64,000 nucleotides of DNA from Aselliscus stoliczkanus (lineage: Eukaryota > Chordata > Mammalia > Chiroptera > Hipposideridae), in NCBI GenBank assembly GCA_033961575.1, contig CM066737.1, positions 89,400,271-89,464,270 of the forward strand. The letters are read 5' to 3'. A model generated the notes under the pieces. It had not been told where the DNA came from and did no database searches. It saw nothing but the letters and a program-made list of their open reading frames with translations. The first letter of the stretch is position 1. The number at the start of each line of letters is the position of its first letter. Below, one piece after another: positions 22,511 to 34,455 of this stretch. A program made the position numbers and the translations under genes.

Positions 22511-22576
22511 GCCTGGCACCAAGCAGCCTGAGTCATCCATCACTGTAGTCCATCACTGACAAGTTTCCTCGCAGGC

Positions 22577-23155
22577 TTGCTCCACAAGAAGGGAAAGGAA
22601 GAGATCCTGTCAATGGAACCCAGGCTCACCCTTCAGGCACAACAAGGGCTCCCTCTCCCACCAAAGCTCAATTTAGCTACTACTGGCCCAACCTACCACC
22701 TGCAGAAACCAACACAGCCACAGTATGGCATAATTTCTCAAGGAAACCAGCAGCCACTTGGGCAAATGGATTACTTTGGATGCCTTCTACATGGGGTGTG
22801 TGTGACTGTGGGGCAGCAATTCATTCTTTTCAGAAGTGATTCATACTCTCACGAGTTTGAATCCACAGTTCCCCCAGGGACACCACCATTCAAGAGTTTA
22901 CAAAATGGTCATCTGTTCACGTGGTATATCATAGAGTATTGCCTAAAACCAAAGGACCCATGTTACTGCAAAGGAGTTGCACGTAACCATGAGAACCACT
23001 GGTCTCATCACATACCTCATTATATACCTCATCACTCAGAAGCAGACAGCCTAATGAAATGGCCCACTAAAGGCTCAGTTAACTGTTTAGCTTTTAGACC
23101 ATACCCCGTGGAGTTGGGGGGACTTGGTAAGAGGGTGCCCTTGTTGGTCTCATGA
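22577..23155 (+). pseudogene. ERVL-like integrase remnant
   Basis: An open stretch of 192 codons resembles the integrase part of an ERVL-type endogenous retrovirus pol. A Q-M-D-Y-x-G block around residue 65 corresponds to the first catalytic Asp, S-D-S-Y-S follows near residue 87, and an H-H-S-E-A block near residue 154 corresponds to the catalytic Glu. Spacing between the second and third acidic positions is shorter than normal, and several expected segments are missing or scrambled, so it is decayed. No gag, env or paired LTRs were identified next to it. The assignment is by motif only and could be a different ERV class. Confidence 0.5.
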
Positions 23156-24121
23156 GTAACCTCTATTCTTGTCACCATGAGTGACCCTGGGTGAGACCAA
23201 AAGAAGGGCTGCCTAGCTGAGCCCAACTCAAATTGCTGACCCACTGTATAATGAATGAAATAAAATAGTTATTATTTTAGACTATTATGTCTTAGAGTGG
23301 TTATATTCCATAGCAATATATGATTGATACAATAAACGAGGCCAAAAATACCTGAAATGGTACAGAAGGTATATGGGATACAGCCAAAAAAAATACATGC
23401 TAAATTCTATCACATTCTAAAGAGAGCTGCTAGGCCCTTCCCAAAAGGCTCACCAAAAGGCAGCAAAACCGGTTCTATGACTATCAAACACCTTCCCAGC
23501 CTGAATAAGAGAGGCTAGAAGGGAGATTTTTATGACTTACCACTTTTGAGGGAGTGTTCTAAATGTTCTCTCCAATTAGGGAAGGCAATACCAAGCGAGG
23601 GGGCATCGGAGTGCTGAGTGAGGAGTGTCAAGATGTGTCACCATCCAGATGCTTGGTCACTGAACTTGGTCCATCCCAGGCAGAGAATACTAGGGAGAAT
23701 TGACCACATATCCTTGAAGTTTGGAGACCGGAGTCAGCAAAGACACTGCTGCCTGCCTCTTGCCAGAAGAATTCTGAAGACTGGAAGCTTGTTGGAGTAA
23801 CAAGACAGGGTAGCATGTCTGTTGTTCAGCATGGCAAGGACATGTGAGTTTCCCATGGACCAAGTGAATGTCACAGAAAGCAAACAAACTTGATTGAGCC
23901 TCTTGCTTGTGTCCTGCCAGTGTGTGAGGGGAAGTAAGCAGTTGTGGGTATTCCACAAGAGGCAGGGCCTGAGAAGAAGTTAGAACAGGTTGAGTCCATA
24001 TCAAAGAATTGTGTCTTCAGGAGGGTGCTGAAGAATCACGCTCAGCCCATCAGAGAGCCAGCATTTGGGTGCCAGTCACACAGAAGGCATTGACAACGAA
24101 CTGAGGACTTACAGCAGCATC
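23156..24121. other. intergenic, old repeat-like sequence
   Basis: Segment 23160-23340 (a run ending with TGATTGATACAAT) looks like the end of an old interspersed LTR or DNA repeat, but the family could not be named. The remainder, 23.4-24.1 kb, shows nothing recognisable. Confidence 0.3.
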
Positions 24122-24138
24122 AAAAAGTAAAAGAGGGA

Positions 24139-24239
24139 CCGGCAGAGTGGCGCGTTGGCTAAGAGCTGGCTTGGGATGCCAGCAAATCTGGTTCGGATCC
24201 CACATATGAGGGCCAGTGACACTGCCCTGTAAAAAAAAA
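24139..24239 (+). repeat. short bat SINE
   Basis: Head to CACTGCCCTG plus A-tail. Flanked by agtaaaagaggga at 24126-24138 and 24240-24252. Confidence 0.92.
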
Positions 24240-24252
24240 AGTAAAAGAGGGA

Positions 24253-24414
24253 TGGCCCGTTAGCTGACTAGAACGCAGTACTCATAACACCAGGGTTGCC
24301 GGTTTGATCCCCACGTGGGCCACTGAGATGCACCCTCCACAACTAGATTGTAACAACTACTTGACTTGGAGCCGATGGGTCCTGGAAAAACACTGTTCCC
24401 CAATTAAAAAAAAT
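24253..24414 (+). repeat. Ves/Rhin-type tRNA SINE
   Basis: GATGGCCCGTTAGCTGACTAG head, GGTTTGATCCCC B box, GTGGGCCACTGAGATGC, ending CCCCAATTAAAAAAAA. Uses the same target (agtaaaagag at 24415-24424) as the SINE directly to its left. Confidence 0.9.
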
Positions 24415-24424
24415 AGTAAAAGAG

Positions 24425-26379
24425 ACCAAGGGCTGAGGAGAGTCCAGACAGAGGAAAGAGCATCATCTTTGTCCTCAGATGTGCTATCAAATCTTCCCAG
24501 TGGGAGCCTAAGAAGAACCCCAATGAAACCAAAAGAGAAAAAGCCAATTTTAGGCATCTGCCAAGTGCAGAGAGGACAAAGCCATCTGATGACTGTACCT
24601 GTAAGGCAATAATTTGCCCACCTCCATTCCCACCCTTTTTATCCCTGGAAGAGAAGAAACTCATTAGCAAAACGGGGGAGGAAAAGTAGAAGACTAAGGA
24701 ACAGAAAGAGAAGTATTATACCTGCTCCTTTCCCTTTAATCTCTTCACTGATGAGAGAGCACAAGATATAACTTTAAAGCAAGTTCTGAGTTTTGATTAT
24801 TTTATGGGGTTGCAGGTTGTCCCCCCAACCTTTTTTCTAAAGTCATAGAATTTTTAGCTAGGTACCAGACTGCTTAGAATAAGACCAGATTTCCCAGTCT
24901 CCCATGCAGGTAAAATGCAGTAATATGATTAAGTTCTTGCCAATTGGCTGTGAACACAAGTGATATTAACAACTTCTGGGTTGTGCCCTTAAAGGAAATG
25001 GATAGGCCTTCCCCCTCCTGATGCCTGGACTGTGATGTGGTACCGAGCCATTCTGGACCAAATACACTAGGATAACACTCTAGGGATGGTGGAGCAAGAA
25101 GGCAGAAGGAGGCTAAATCCTGCTCACACTGTGGAAAAGAGCAGCTGTATTAATCCACTTTTGCCATGTAATCACCATAAGTCTCAGGGCCATATTACAG
25201 TGCACGTTTCTTTTTCACTCATGGGTTTGTGAGTTGGCTGGGGCAGCTCTGTTTGGTATGAAACCCTGAAGTTGAAGTAGGTTTTCTACAAATGTTTTAA
25301 CATGATGGACTCTACTATGTGGGACGTGCAACAGGAGTGAATGGCCCCCTTTCTGATCACATCCAGCTTCCAAAATGAGCGGCTCTCAACATCGGGAGCT
25401 GCTCTACTCCAGGATGTGGGTCAAGTTCAGGTCTGCTCTACTCGCATTCTGATCACCAGGCAGGACGGACATTAGAAGCTCTCAGACAGTGGCAGTTCCT
25501 TTCCACAGCAGCAGTTGGAGCCAGTTTGCAGTTTTGCCTACACCTGCAGGCACAGCATCTTGAAACTCCCCATCAGGAACACCAGCCCCAGCAGACGCTG
25601 CTCCCTCCTCATATGTCTGAGTTTCAGCTGCATACGTGCCCTCCTCTAAATATCGAAATTGTAATCATCGCAACCTCTTCCCTTGGTCCCCAGAGCTCTA
25701 AGTATAGTAGCTGCTTCCTGTCTTGCTATCTCTGCGTTATATGCCTGTGAAACTCTCAAGAATTTTCTCCCCGCCCCTCAGTATCTGACTCATTTTTATC
25801 ACAGAATTTACTGTGCTGAACTGTCATCATTGTGTGTGTTTGGGTTTTTTTCTCCTCCATCTCCATCCCAGGCCAATAGCTCTCTGAAGTCAGAGCACAT
25901 GATTCCTCATCACCTGGCACATAGGAAACTGAGCTACACACGTTTGAATGAATAAATGAATGAAGAACTATAAAAGAGGAACAGAAGCAGTTAATAGTAT
26001 GCGATCTGGGAGGTTCACATAGCGTCAAAATGAAAGAGAAAGTTAGATGATGTGAGAAAACAGGAGGGCTAGGGCTGCCAGCTGCGAGCCCAGCTCGGAG
26101 CACACAGCAAGCTCTTAATAAATAAAGCAAATCGACAACAGGATGACGGGGCAGTTGAGACTCTGCAAAGAATACTCGGTGACGGGGGGTGGGGGGTGGG
26201 GGTGGAGTAAGGGGAAGGAAAAGGCTAGAGGACTCCTGGGCATCCCAAAGTGTGTTGGCCCTTTGGGCTCTAGAGGGATAACCCAGCCTTTAGGGACGCC
26301 TCTCACTTCGCTGCCGGGTCCGGCTCAGCCCTTTCCCGAGTTTCATTCCTGGTTCCTCCGCTCCACGGTTCTAGAGGGA
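24425..26379. other. TAB3 5' flank, no gene recognised
   Basis: Segments 24.8-25.1 and 25.15-25.5 kb resemble old MLT1/MaLR-like LTR sequence, not firmly classified. The rest shows nothing. Confidence 0.35.
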
Positions 26380-26447
26380 ACAGGTAAAACTTGGGTGCTA
26401 GTTCAGGGGCTGTTCTGAGCATGCGTCATCGCGCACACGCCTGCCCT

Positions 26448-26460
26448 TGCGCAGGCGCAA
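26448..26460. promoter_or_regulatory. NRF1-like site
   Basis: The near-palindrome tgcgcaggcgcaa matches the NRF1 consensus (GCGCA-n-GCGC) and sits at the upstream edge of the CpG island, a usual place for NRF1 in TATA-less promoters. Confidence 0.5.
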
Positions 26461-26588
26461 TAACTTTCGCTGTCACTGGTGCTACCCCTTGCGGATAAGG
26501 GGGAGCTTTCTCTCAGAAGCCAGCTTCGACTACTCTAACTGACCACCTTTCCTGTGGGCCCCCGCCCTCCGGTGGCTGTGGGGGAAAC

Positions 26589-26597
26589 CTCGCGAGA
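26589..26597. promoter_or_regulatory. CGCG palindrome (BANP/Kaiso-type element)
   Basis: CTCGCGAGA occurs once, in the TAB3 CpG island about 330 bp before the first splice donor. The TCTCGCGAGA motif is a known CpG-island promoter element bound by BANP when unmethylated. Function here is inferred from motif and position. Confidence 0.5.
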
Positions 26598-26629
26598 TTA
26601 CTGTCCGTAGTCCCCGACAGTGCCATCTT

Positions 26630-26924
26630 TGTGCCTGGCGAGCGACTGCACTCGACGGGAGCTCTGAAGCCCGAGGTTAGCTTGCCAAGCTCTCGCTGAG
26701 ACCGGATCCAGGAAATACGAGGCGGGCCTCGGTGGGAGGGACGCGCTGAAGGAGGAGGGAGGAAAGGGGGCGGCGGCGGCTCTCACCGTATCCGGGCCTC
26801 GCGCGGAGTGCACCCGAGGGGGGGTCGGGCGGAGAAGCTGCGCCGGCCCGGACCCCCCGCGGGAACAGGCGGCGGGAGTGAGGGCGAGGCAGCGGCAGCG
26901 GCGGACGGGCAGCAGCGGCTGCCG
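26630..26924 (+). other. TAB3: TAB3 exon 1 (5'UTR, noncoding; start approximate)
   Basis: The 3' boundary is the donor CCG|GTGAGT after 26924. The left edge is only an estimate placed near the YY1-like element, since the transcription start cannot be read from sequence. No ATG-led frame here joins the TAB3 coding frame, so the exon is treated as untranslated. It is assigned to TAB3 because it is the only CpG-island donor on the same strand upstream of the TAB3 coding exons. Confidence 0.6.
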
Positions 26925-28249
26925 GTGAGTGTCCGTGAGGAGGCCCGGCACCTGCCCGGACCGGGGCGTCGGGGGTGGCCCCGGGTTCGTCCGGGTGACC
27001 CAACACCCGGATGGTGGGCGTGTGCGACTGCGGGTATCCCGGGGTTTCGGCTCGGCCTGGGGCTGAGGGGCTGCCGGAGGTCTGCGCACGGCCTGGTGCG
27101 CCCGCCTGGGACGCCCCGGGAGGCCGAGAGGGAGTGGCCGGGGGCCTGTGTTGGCCTTAGCCCCTCGAACTGTGATGTCCTTTCTCGGCGGCCCCTGGAC
27201 TTTGACAAGAGTGAACCGCTGAGGGCGGGCTTCGCGCCCGAGCAACGCGTTTGGGGATGAGAACTAGCAGCGCCAAGATTGGGGTTGTTGAGGGTGTGTT
27301 GAGAAACGGGAGGAAGATTAGTAATTGTTTTAAAAGAGGTTTGCAAATAATTGTTGGCAAGTGTGGAGTAAGGAGAAAATATTGGCTGCGTTCATTTAGA
27401 GATAACACAAGCAGTCGTCTGAGGTCCAACAACCGATAAGTTATTACCAGTGGAGCTCCATAGTTTAGTACTGTGTGCCAGCCCATTAAAGTGCATAAAA
27501 GCAGGATTTTGGGGGGTGGTAAGGGGAACAAGGTGGGTTATATAAAGTGAAAAGTTTATACTGTTGAGAAGCATTTCTTACTGAAATGTAATTTTTAGAA
27601 ATTGCTTAAGAAAACTTGTCACCTTTGGTCCAGACAGTGCTTGTCGATTCCATGTGTTCTTCAGTGACATTTGTCCATCAGACAATCATTTTTACCATGT
27701 GATGTATTTACTTCTGGTTTGTAAAAGAACAAGAATGAATGGGAAATAACAGTTTGAGAAACTTAGCCTTTTTTGCACACTTTTTTAGTTTGGAAGGATA
27801 TGGGGATTTACTTTTTCTTTTCTTTGCAAATGGTTTGCATTGGTATACAGAGGAAAAATATTTAGATCAAGAAAGGGATTTTGAGATGAGAGTTTAATTT
27901 TTCACAGTATTAAAATTTAAACGGCATCATCACTCATGGTAGTTTTGTGATGGTGTCTTTTTATGAGCTGGAAGATTGGAAGCATATACACATACATAAT
28001 TTTAAGTCAGTGTGTGATAATGAAGTTTTTCAACTTTAAACGCCCCCCCTCCCCGTTTTCCTACAACTGGCTTACTCAAGGGAAAGACTTTCATGAAGGT
28101 AAATATTAAATGTGATTTTCATCTTTACATTTCACAGAACATAGTCTATGTTCTATCATTCTGAATTCTCTTCCACATGTTTATTTGACACAGTCTTCTC
28201 AATTACAGATACCACAACTCTGTAGTTTGTGTTGGAACAAAGGGAGCTA

Positions 28250-28445
28250 ACATTGAGTACGTTCAAGCACTGGACTTGGTGAATTATGTATGTTTGCATT
28301 TAATCCTCATAGTCACCCTGTGCTAAAGATAACATCCATGTTGCACAGAAACGACACCTCCAGTGTTCCTCGGTAACTTTCCTGAGGTCATATAGCTAGA
28401 ACTCAAACTGCTGTGGGTCTAATTCTAGAATATGTGCTTTTTCTT
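28250..28445 (-). repeat. MIR
   Basis: Weak antisense MIR: TTTAATCCTCATAGTCACCCTGTGC, then TTTCCTGAGGTCATATAGCTAG. Confidence 0.7.
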
Positions 28446-29474
28446 CTATGCTTTGCATAAGTGTATGTGCTGACCAATACAAATTTTGTGAAGATGGAAA
28501 TGTTTGTCACAAAGAAACCTTTCAATTCTGTTGGTAATCTTAAAAGCTTTCAGTGTTCTTGGCTGAAGATAATCTCAAGTTTGTTTTTTTCTTTTTCTTC
28601 CCCCAGATATCTTCATTTTCTAGCCAGAGGTAACATTTTCACTGGTCTGCTGATTGGTAAAGATTCTCAGGAGTGAACTATCTGAAATTCACATGTTTTC
28701 ATTAACTGTCTCCAGTTTCAGCATGCCCAAGATACTTCAAAGACCAAATATTTTGTTTATTCTGGTCTGGAGTACTTTTTCAAATTATATTACTAAAATA
28801 AAATACCAACTATTTATAGGGGTTTGAATTTGCTGTATTATAGCTTAGAGGTATACACACACCCACATCCACCCCCCTACTCAGCCACCCACCAACCTTC
28901 TCCAGCAAGTGGACTACTTGAAAACAGACAGTTCTTCTTCTTTTTTTAACTTAGTACAGAAATTTTGGATGCAGTTTGTGGTTTGCTGAAAATATGGTAG
29001 CTAGTCTGGGATCCAGCATAATCTTCTGTGGGGCTAGGAAGTAAAAGATTTTCTAGGTTCCCAGGCAATATCGTAGAATTCAGTGAAACAACAGGAACAT
29101 CTTTCCAGCGCATGGCCATTGGTCACTTTTGTCCCCCACTGACTCTGCTCTTGCATCTGCGATGTGCTGCTGAACTTGCCATCCTGGCCGTTCTCTCTGC
29201 ACAAGAGAGTTCAACTGAAAGAGGAGCAGCTGAAATTTTAAAAAGGGGGTTAGGGGGAAAGGATGCTAGGTGCTGTACTGGCACTCATTCCCCATCAGGT
29301 TCTTTGGTGAGGTTTACCTGTCGAATTATTATTATTCCTAGAATTTGGGATTTGCTGCTCCCATCTTTTAAGAAGTAAATTGGGGGCCTTCAGTTAAGTA
29401 GCCATGTCTTGGAAACATGGGCATTAGATGCAGAGGAAAAAGAAGTCCTGCACTCTTCAGGACGTGAGAGAGTG

Positions 29475-29494
29475 ACAGAGACAGAGACAGAGAC

Positions 29495-29536
<42 letters not shown>

Positions 29537-29560
29537 GGAAGAGAAGAGAGAGGAGAGTGG
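29475..29560. repeat. (ACAGAG)n/(GA)n microsatellite
   Basis: Four ACAGAG units grade into about 17 GA units, then AG-rich sequence. It creates misleading Ser/Leu and Glu/Arg frames. Confidence 0.95.
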
Positions 29561-31552
29561 AGGAGAAATATGGAATTTGGAGCTTTGCTTGAAATGATAT
29601 CTTGGAGTCTTGATGGGCAATGTTTGGTGTGAATGAGCAAGTTTTTCATTATAGTTATACTCCCAAGAGTTAAATATACTTCCTTATTTTTGAAAGTAAT
29701 TACTCACGGTATTTGGGTTATTGAGGTGAAAAAATCGACAAATGATAATGTAACTAAGTACTCATCAAGTAAATAAAAAAGCCTTCTGAAATGATTTATA
29801 TTGCCTCTATATAAAGAAAAGATGCCAGGAAATTGTCTCATGTATTTAGCAGCTTATTTTCATACCTTCCGAATAATAAACCTCAGTTTATTACCATGGC
29901 CACAAGTATTTTTCTAAAGTGAAATGGACCTGATGAAATATTTGGAACTGTGAAAATGAATTAATCCTAAATATTTAAGAACATTTATTATAGTTGAAGT
30001 CATTGGCAGCTTTATTAGTTCTATTCTCCAACATTCCCCTTCCGCCCCGCTTCAAATTTCTCTCCTTACTTTCCTTCCTCTCTTTATGACACTGTTTCTG
30101 GTGGTACCTGGACCCCTCCCTTTCTTCTCAGTTGATAATAAAGTCTTTGGCAGAGTGGAAGCTGATAAGGAGAGCAACAAAACTCCTCTAAGTCCACTCT
30201 CCTTCTCCGAATCCCTGTGCTCTAATTCAAGAGGGACTCGGACAAGACCCCTTAATGCAACTTGTCTTTCTTGAAAAGAAGAAGAGTAGCCAGAGTGAGG
30301 GAGGCAGTGTCAAGACCCTTGCCACAGTCTCTTTTTCTTTTCCTTCCCTCTCCTAAGTATTAAGGAGGAGACTTGGCAAAAGTCCATCTACTGCAGGAGC
30401 AGGCATTGTGCCCTTCTCTTCTGCAGCCCACCTTTCATCCTTCTCTCCCAAGTGGGTCTTGCCTTCCTCATCCTAGGATTTTCTCCCACCAAAGTTCTGC
30501 CTTTTTGTCCTTCTAACTCTGAAGCCTAATGCACTGCCAACTGCCCTCTTTCATGCCTTGATCATGGAATCCTTGGCCTATGGTCCTGGGGAGCTCAGAC
30601 TCCCAGTTAGGGGAGGGAAGAATCCTTTTCTATTTCCAGGGCTGAGTGGGGCAGGGATAGTTGCTTTTCTTCTAAGTTGAATGCTAAATGGGGTTTCCTA
30701 TAGAAACACTGAAACACTGCCCATGCAGGTTTGATATTTTATTACACTTCTGTAACCTTATGGATGTTTAAGGTTTTGTGAGCTGGCCCAGAAACCTAGC
30801 ATATAGACCTCTGTTTCCTGGGAAGGCAAGTTCTGAAGTTCAGATAGATGATTTGAAAAATCAGCGTGTGCTCCAGAAGTTGTTGGGGGTTGTGTGCTTG
30901 TTAATTATTCAGTGGGATGATAGGGAGCACACCTTTTAGCTCTCCAAAATTTTGATGTTATGGGGACCACATGGCTCTTCTGGGAAATAAACTGATATAG
31001 CCTTTTTAGATTGTAGTTCTGAAGAATTTCTGAATTTAGGCTCATGTTTTGAAATAACAGTTGAAGTTTGGTCCATCCCAGGATCATGTTTGTTGTTAAA
31101 GCAGATGTTACAGTGTTGTGGAAGAACAGTTTTTCTTCGTCATAAAAGGATTATCTTGTTCCCAGTATATCTTGCTGCTGTTTTGAAACTTTTCAAGGAT
31201 ATTGGAACTCTTGCAGTTATTTTACCCTACTTAGTGATAAACATGGACAGTGTGTTTATTTTACCTGGAGATTTTAAAATAAAGTTTTATTAGTCTGTTG
31301 AAGTTGCATGCTGTTACCACTGTTTGTAGTATTCAATTAAGTGAAGGATTTCAAAGTGATAAAAGCAGAGTAAAGTACATCTTAAATTTCTTCTCTATAA
31401 ATGTGTTCAGTTTTTGGCTTCGTTGAAGGACATATTCCTAATAAAATGCAAGTGGGTCTTCTGTTTTTGTCTCCAAACTACTCTTTTTTTAAAAATGAAT
31501 TTGAGTAAGCACCCTGTGTTTGAGAGTTTACCAAATTACTTAATTATACTAG

Positions 31553-31800
31553 AATGCAGTGGTTAAAAACATGATCTGTAAGGGTAACATGCTCAAATAT
31601 TCAAATCTTACTTTTGACACTAATTAGCTTGGTGATTTTGGGCAAGTTGCTTAATCTCTGACCTGTTTCCTCATTTTTGAAATTGGGATAGTGTAATGCC
31701 TACCTCACAGGATTTTTATGAGGATTAAAGGAACCAGGGGATGTATAATATTTTGAACATGCCTAGCAATGGTAAATGCTCAAATAGGTCTCTGTAATTA
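31553..31800 (+). repeat. MIR
   Basis: CAGTGGTTAAAAACATG ... TTGGGCAAGTTGCTTAATCTCTGACCTGTTTCCTCATTTTTGAAAT is a near full-length MIR. Confidence 0.9.
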
Positions 31801-32393
31801 TTACTTTGTCATCGTCATTAGTACTGTTACTACTTTGGCTACCTTCTGAGATGACACCCCTTCTGTTCTGGGTGTGTGAGTGAAAGATATGTCTATTTGA
31901 TAGTAATTTTTTAATGCAAGGGCGGTAGGAAGATAAGTATATTAACTGCCAGATGCATCCAAAGCTGGCCATAGTGAAGGAAATCCATAAAACCAGTAAG
32001 CTAATTTTTTTTTCAGTAACACCATTCCTATTATTTTAGGTATAAGGAGTTGTGCCACTTTAATGTATGAGAAAAACTCGATTATTTTGGGCAGCCACGG
32101 TGTCTTTATTCAAGTTGAATTACAGTGGTATCTATAAGGCCAGAGTCTGTGTAGAGGGATTTTCAATTTCTAAATGGTCCGTTTATAAGATTTCCTTTTT
32201 TGAAATCACCACCATTTTCCCACAGAAATAATGTCATTCATATTCCCAGGCCAGCCCAACATATCTGAATTTTAAAACTGATAATATTACAAAAACTAGC
32301 TTCTATGTATATCAGTATCTCAACAAGAATACGCACTGAGTACATCAGGTACTGAAAGATTATGAACACAATCTTAAAAAAGGAGTGGTAGAG

Positions 32394-32479
32394 GGGGCCG
32401 GCTGAGTGGCGTGGTGGTTAAGCATTGGCTTGAGAAGCCACATATGAGGGCCCATGACACTGCCCTCAAAAAAAAAAAA
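32394..32479 (+). repeat. short bat SINE with internal deletion
   Basis: The head passes from GAGAAGCC straight to ACATATGAGGG, so the B box is deleted. Duplication aggagtggtagag at 32381-32393 and 32480-32492. Confidence 0.92.
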
Positions 32480-32619
32480 AGGAGTGGTAGAGTCACATTC
32501 CTTCACCATCCAAGCAAGGACTCTCCAGCCTTGGCAGGGGACTTCTTTCTTCCCTGGTGGAGGCTGAGTGGTGGGACATGGCCTTTAGAAGACAGGAGCA
32601 TTTTCCTGGCTTGGCTCCT

Positions 32620-32830
32620 CAGAAGGCTGTATAGTACAGTGGTTGCCTTCCAGTCTCTGTTCCATCACTTACAGGATTCTCATCTCTAAAGCGTATGTGT
32701 AAGTACTACCTACCTTCCAAGGTTCTTGGGAGGGTTAAATTTGTTAATATTATATATAAAGCCCTTAAAACAGCACCTGGCCCATAGGTGAGTGCATAGG
32801 AAAAGTTACGTATTTACTATTAATCTTTAC
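32620..32830 (+). repeat. MIR fragment
   Basis: TAGTACAGTGGTTGCCTTCCAG ... AAAACAGCACCTGGCCCATAGG is MIR-like. Confidence 0.7.
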
Positions 32831-33834
32831 TGTTTTAGGAACTCTAGAATACCTCTCTACTTGGCAGTCCACTGTCCCATCTGTTGTACTTAAATAGGAT
32901 TGTTCTCCTTCCTTTCCACTGAGAAATAGTTTTATAGCTTTCCCGGGGGTTGGCAAGTCTAAGTATTCATCTTGACACTGAACTTCATAGTTTGAAGTAA
33001 AAGGAGAGAGTCCTATGATAGAGGAAAGAATGCCATGGAGATGGAGTGGAGACTAAAGCATTTTTATAATTTAAAAATATGTTTTCACAGGACTAAATGG
33101 GTTTTATGTACTGTTCACTTTTGATGGATTTAGCTTCAAAATGACAAGCTCCTTTCTGTTTAGGAGAGGTCTTTTCTATTTGCTAGATCAGATACAGCGC
33201 AATTCGTGAATGTTAAATAAAATCCATTAGATCTTTAAATTTAAAAAATAAAAATGGTAAAGTTAAATAGAAAGCATACTTTATACTGGATGTAGAAGCT
33301 AACTGGAATGAATTGGAGAAATTTTTTTTTAGTACTTATGATTATGATTGATTTAGTAAGAAAATTAATATTGTTAGTACAATAATTTATTGTCACTAAT
33401 TAGCACATTTGTTTGTATGTACTGGTTTCAGTTTGTGGTCATGATTGATTTTTTTCTAGTCTTTCAGGGGTACCATATGCTGTAAGTTCCATTGTCATTC
33501 TAAATGATCACATATGCCTAAGTCTGATGTCAGAGTGTCATTTAGCATAAACAGAAAGTTATCTGTTAGGTGGCACATCATCAACTTCACTTTTAGAAAG
33601 GCTTATCTTTTCTGCCCCAGAAATAGCTTTTGGCTATTAGTCATGGATGGCAAAGAAATTAATTTTGAATTGGTAACATTTAGATGAAATTGTTTTAATT
33701 AAATAGGTTATGTATTGAGGGGGACACTTCCAGTAAACAAACTCTCTTGGTGGGTAGAAATCCCCTAGAACTTACAGAAAATTGGTAGAGGGGTGAACTT
33801 AATTTAATAAAATAACTTCAGTTGTTTCTACGTA

Positions 33835-33905
33835 TTAAAAGCTGCTTATGACTTTGGACAAATCACCCAACTTCAAAGGACCTTGGTTTCTTCATTTGTA
33901 GAATT
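33835..33905 (+). repeat. MIR core fragment
   Basis: TTATGACTTTGGACAAATCACCCAACTTC followed by TTTCTTCATTTGTAGAAT. Confidence 0.6.
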
Positions 33906-34246
33906 TGGAGATGTAACTAGATGTCTGAATCTGTTCGTTCATTTCGGAGATTTGAAAGACTCTTATTTAATAAAAACCTATAAGACTAGGTTGCTCGTCT
34001 TAGACTTTTATGAATCAACACTAGTCACTAAATCTAGATATAAATCAATTTATTTTGGGGAGGTTTAATTCGTTTCAATCCAATGTTGCTGTAAGTTTGA
34101 GAGTTACGAGTTGGTTTTGCACCTTTATGAATATTTTTTTGGTAAATAGCATGTTGTCTAATACCTACTCTTTTTTTTTTTTTAGTTTTTGTTATTTGAT
34201 CTCTGTGTTTTGAGCTGAAGCAATGGACTTGGACTTCAAATCTTTG

Positions 34247-34368
34247 TTTTTGGTTTTTTGTGTTGTTTTTTTTTGAGGGCAGTGTCACTGGCCCTCATAT
34301 GTGGGACCCGAACCGGGGTCACTGGCTTCCCAAGCCAGAGCTTAACCACTGTGCCCCTCGGCTGGCCC
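34247..34368 (-). repeat. short bat SINE
   Basis: T-rich tail then GAGGGCAGTGTCACTGGCCC ... CCTCGGCTGGCCC. caaatcttt repeats on both sides. Confidence 0.9.
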
Positions 34369-34455
34369 TTCCAAATCTTTTTGCTCTCATCCCCTCACTA
34401 ATTTAAAAAAAATAGGTACTCCTTCACATGTAAGAGATTATTGATGTTTAATATA

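Larger units (their letters stand above)
26380..27250 (+). promoter_or_regulatory. TAB3: CpG-island promoter of TAB3
   Basis: This is the only long GC- and CpG-rich stretch in the window, and it ends in a strong splice donor (CCG|GTGAGT, junction after 26924) pointing into the TAB3 gene. Visible motifs are an NRF1-like palindrome tgcgcaggcgcaa (26448-26460), a half-CRE-like gcgtcatc just before it, a CTCGCGAGA palindrome (26589-26597) of the kind bound by BANP/Kaiso, and a YY1-type gccatctt (26622-26629). No TATA box is evident, so a dispersed housekeeping-type start is expected. The exact transcription start is not visible. Long ORFs on both strands here follow from high GC and are not taken as genes. 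Confidence 0.85.

Noticed and set aside
26598..27346. Long overlapping ORFs on both strands (up to 215 codons) in the CpG island
   Set aside because: High GC makes stop codons rare. The products are Pro/Arg/Gly/Ser-rich without domains, and the region reads as promoter plus noncoding exon.
29368..29649. Ser/Leu- and Glu/Arg-repeat ORFs
   Set aside because: Translations of a GA/ACAGAG microsatellite.
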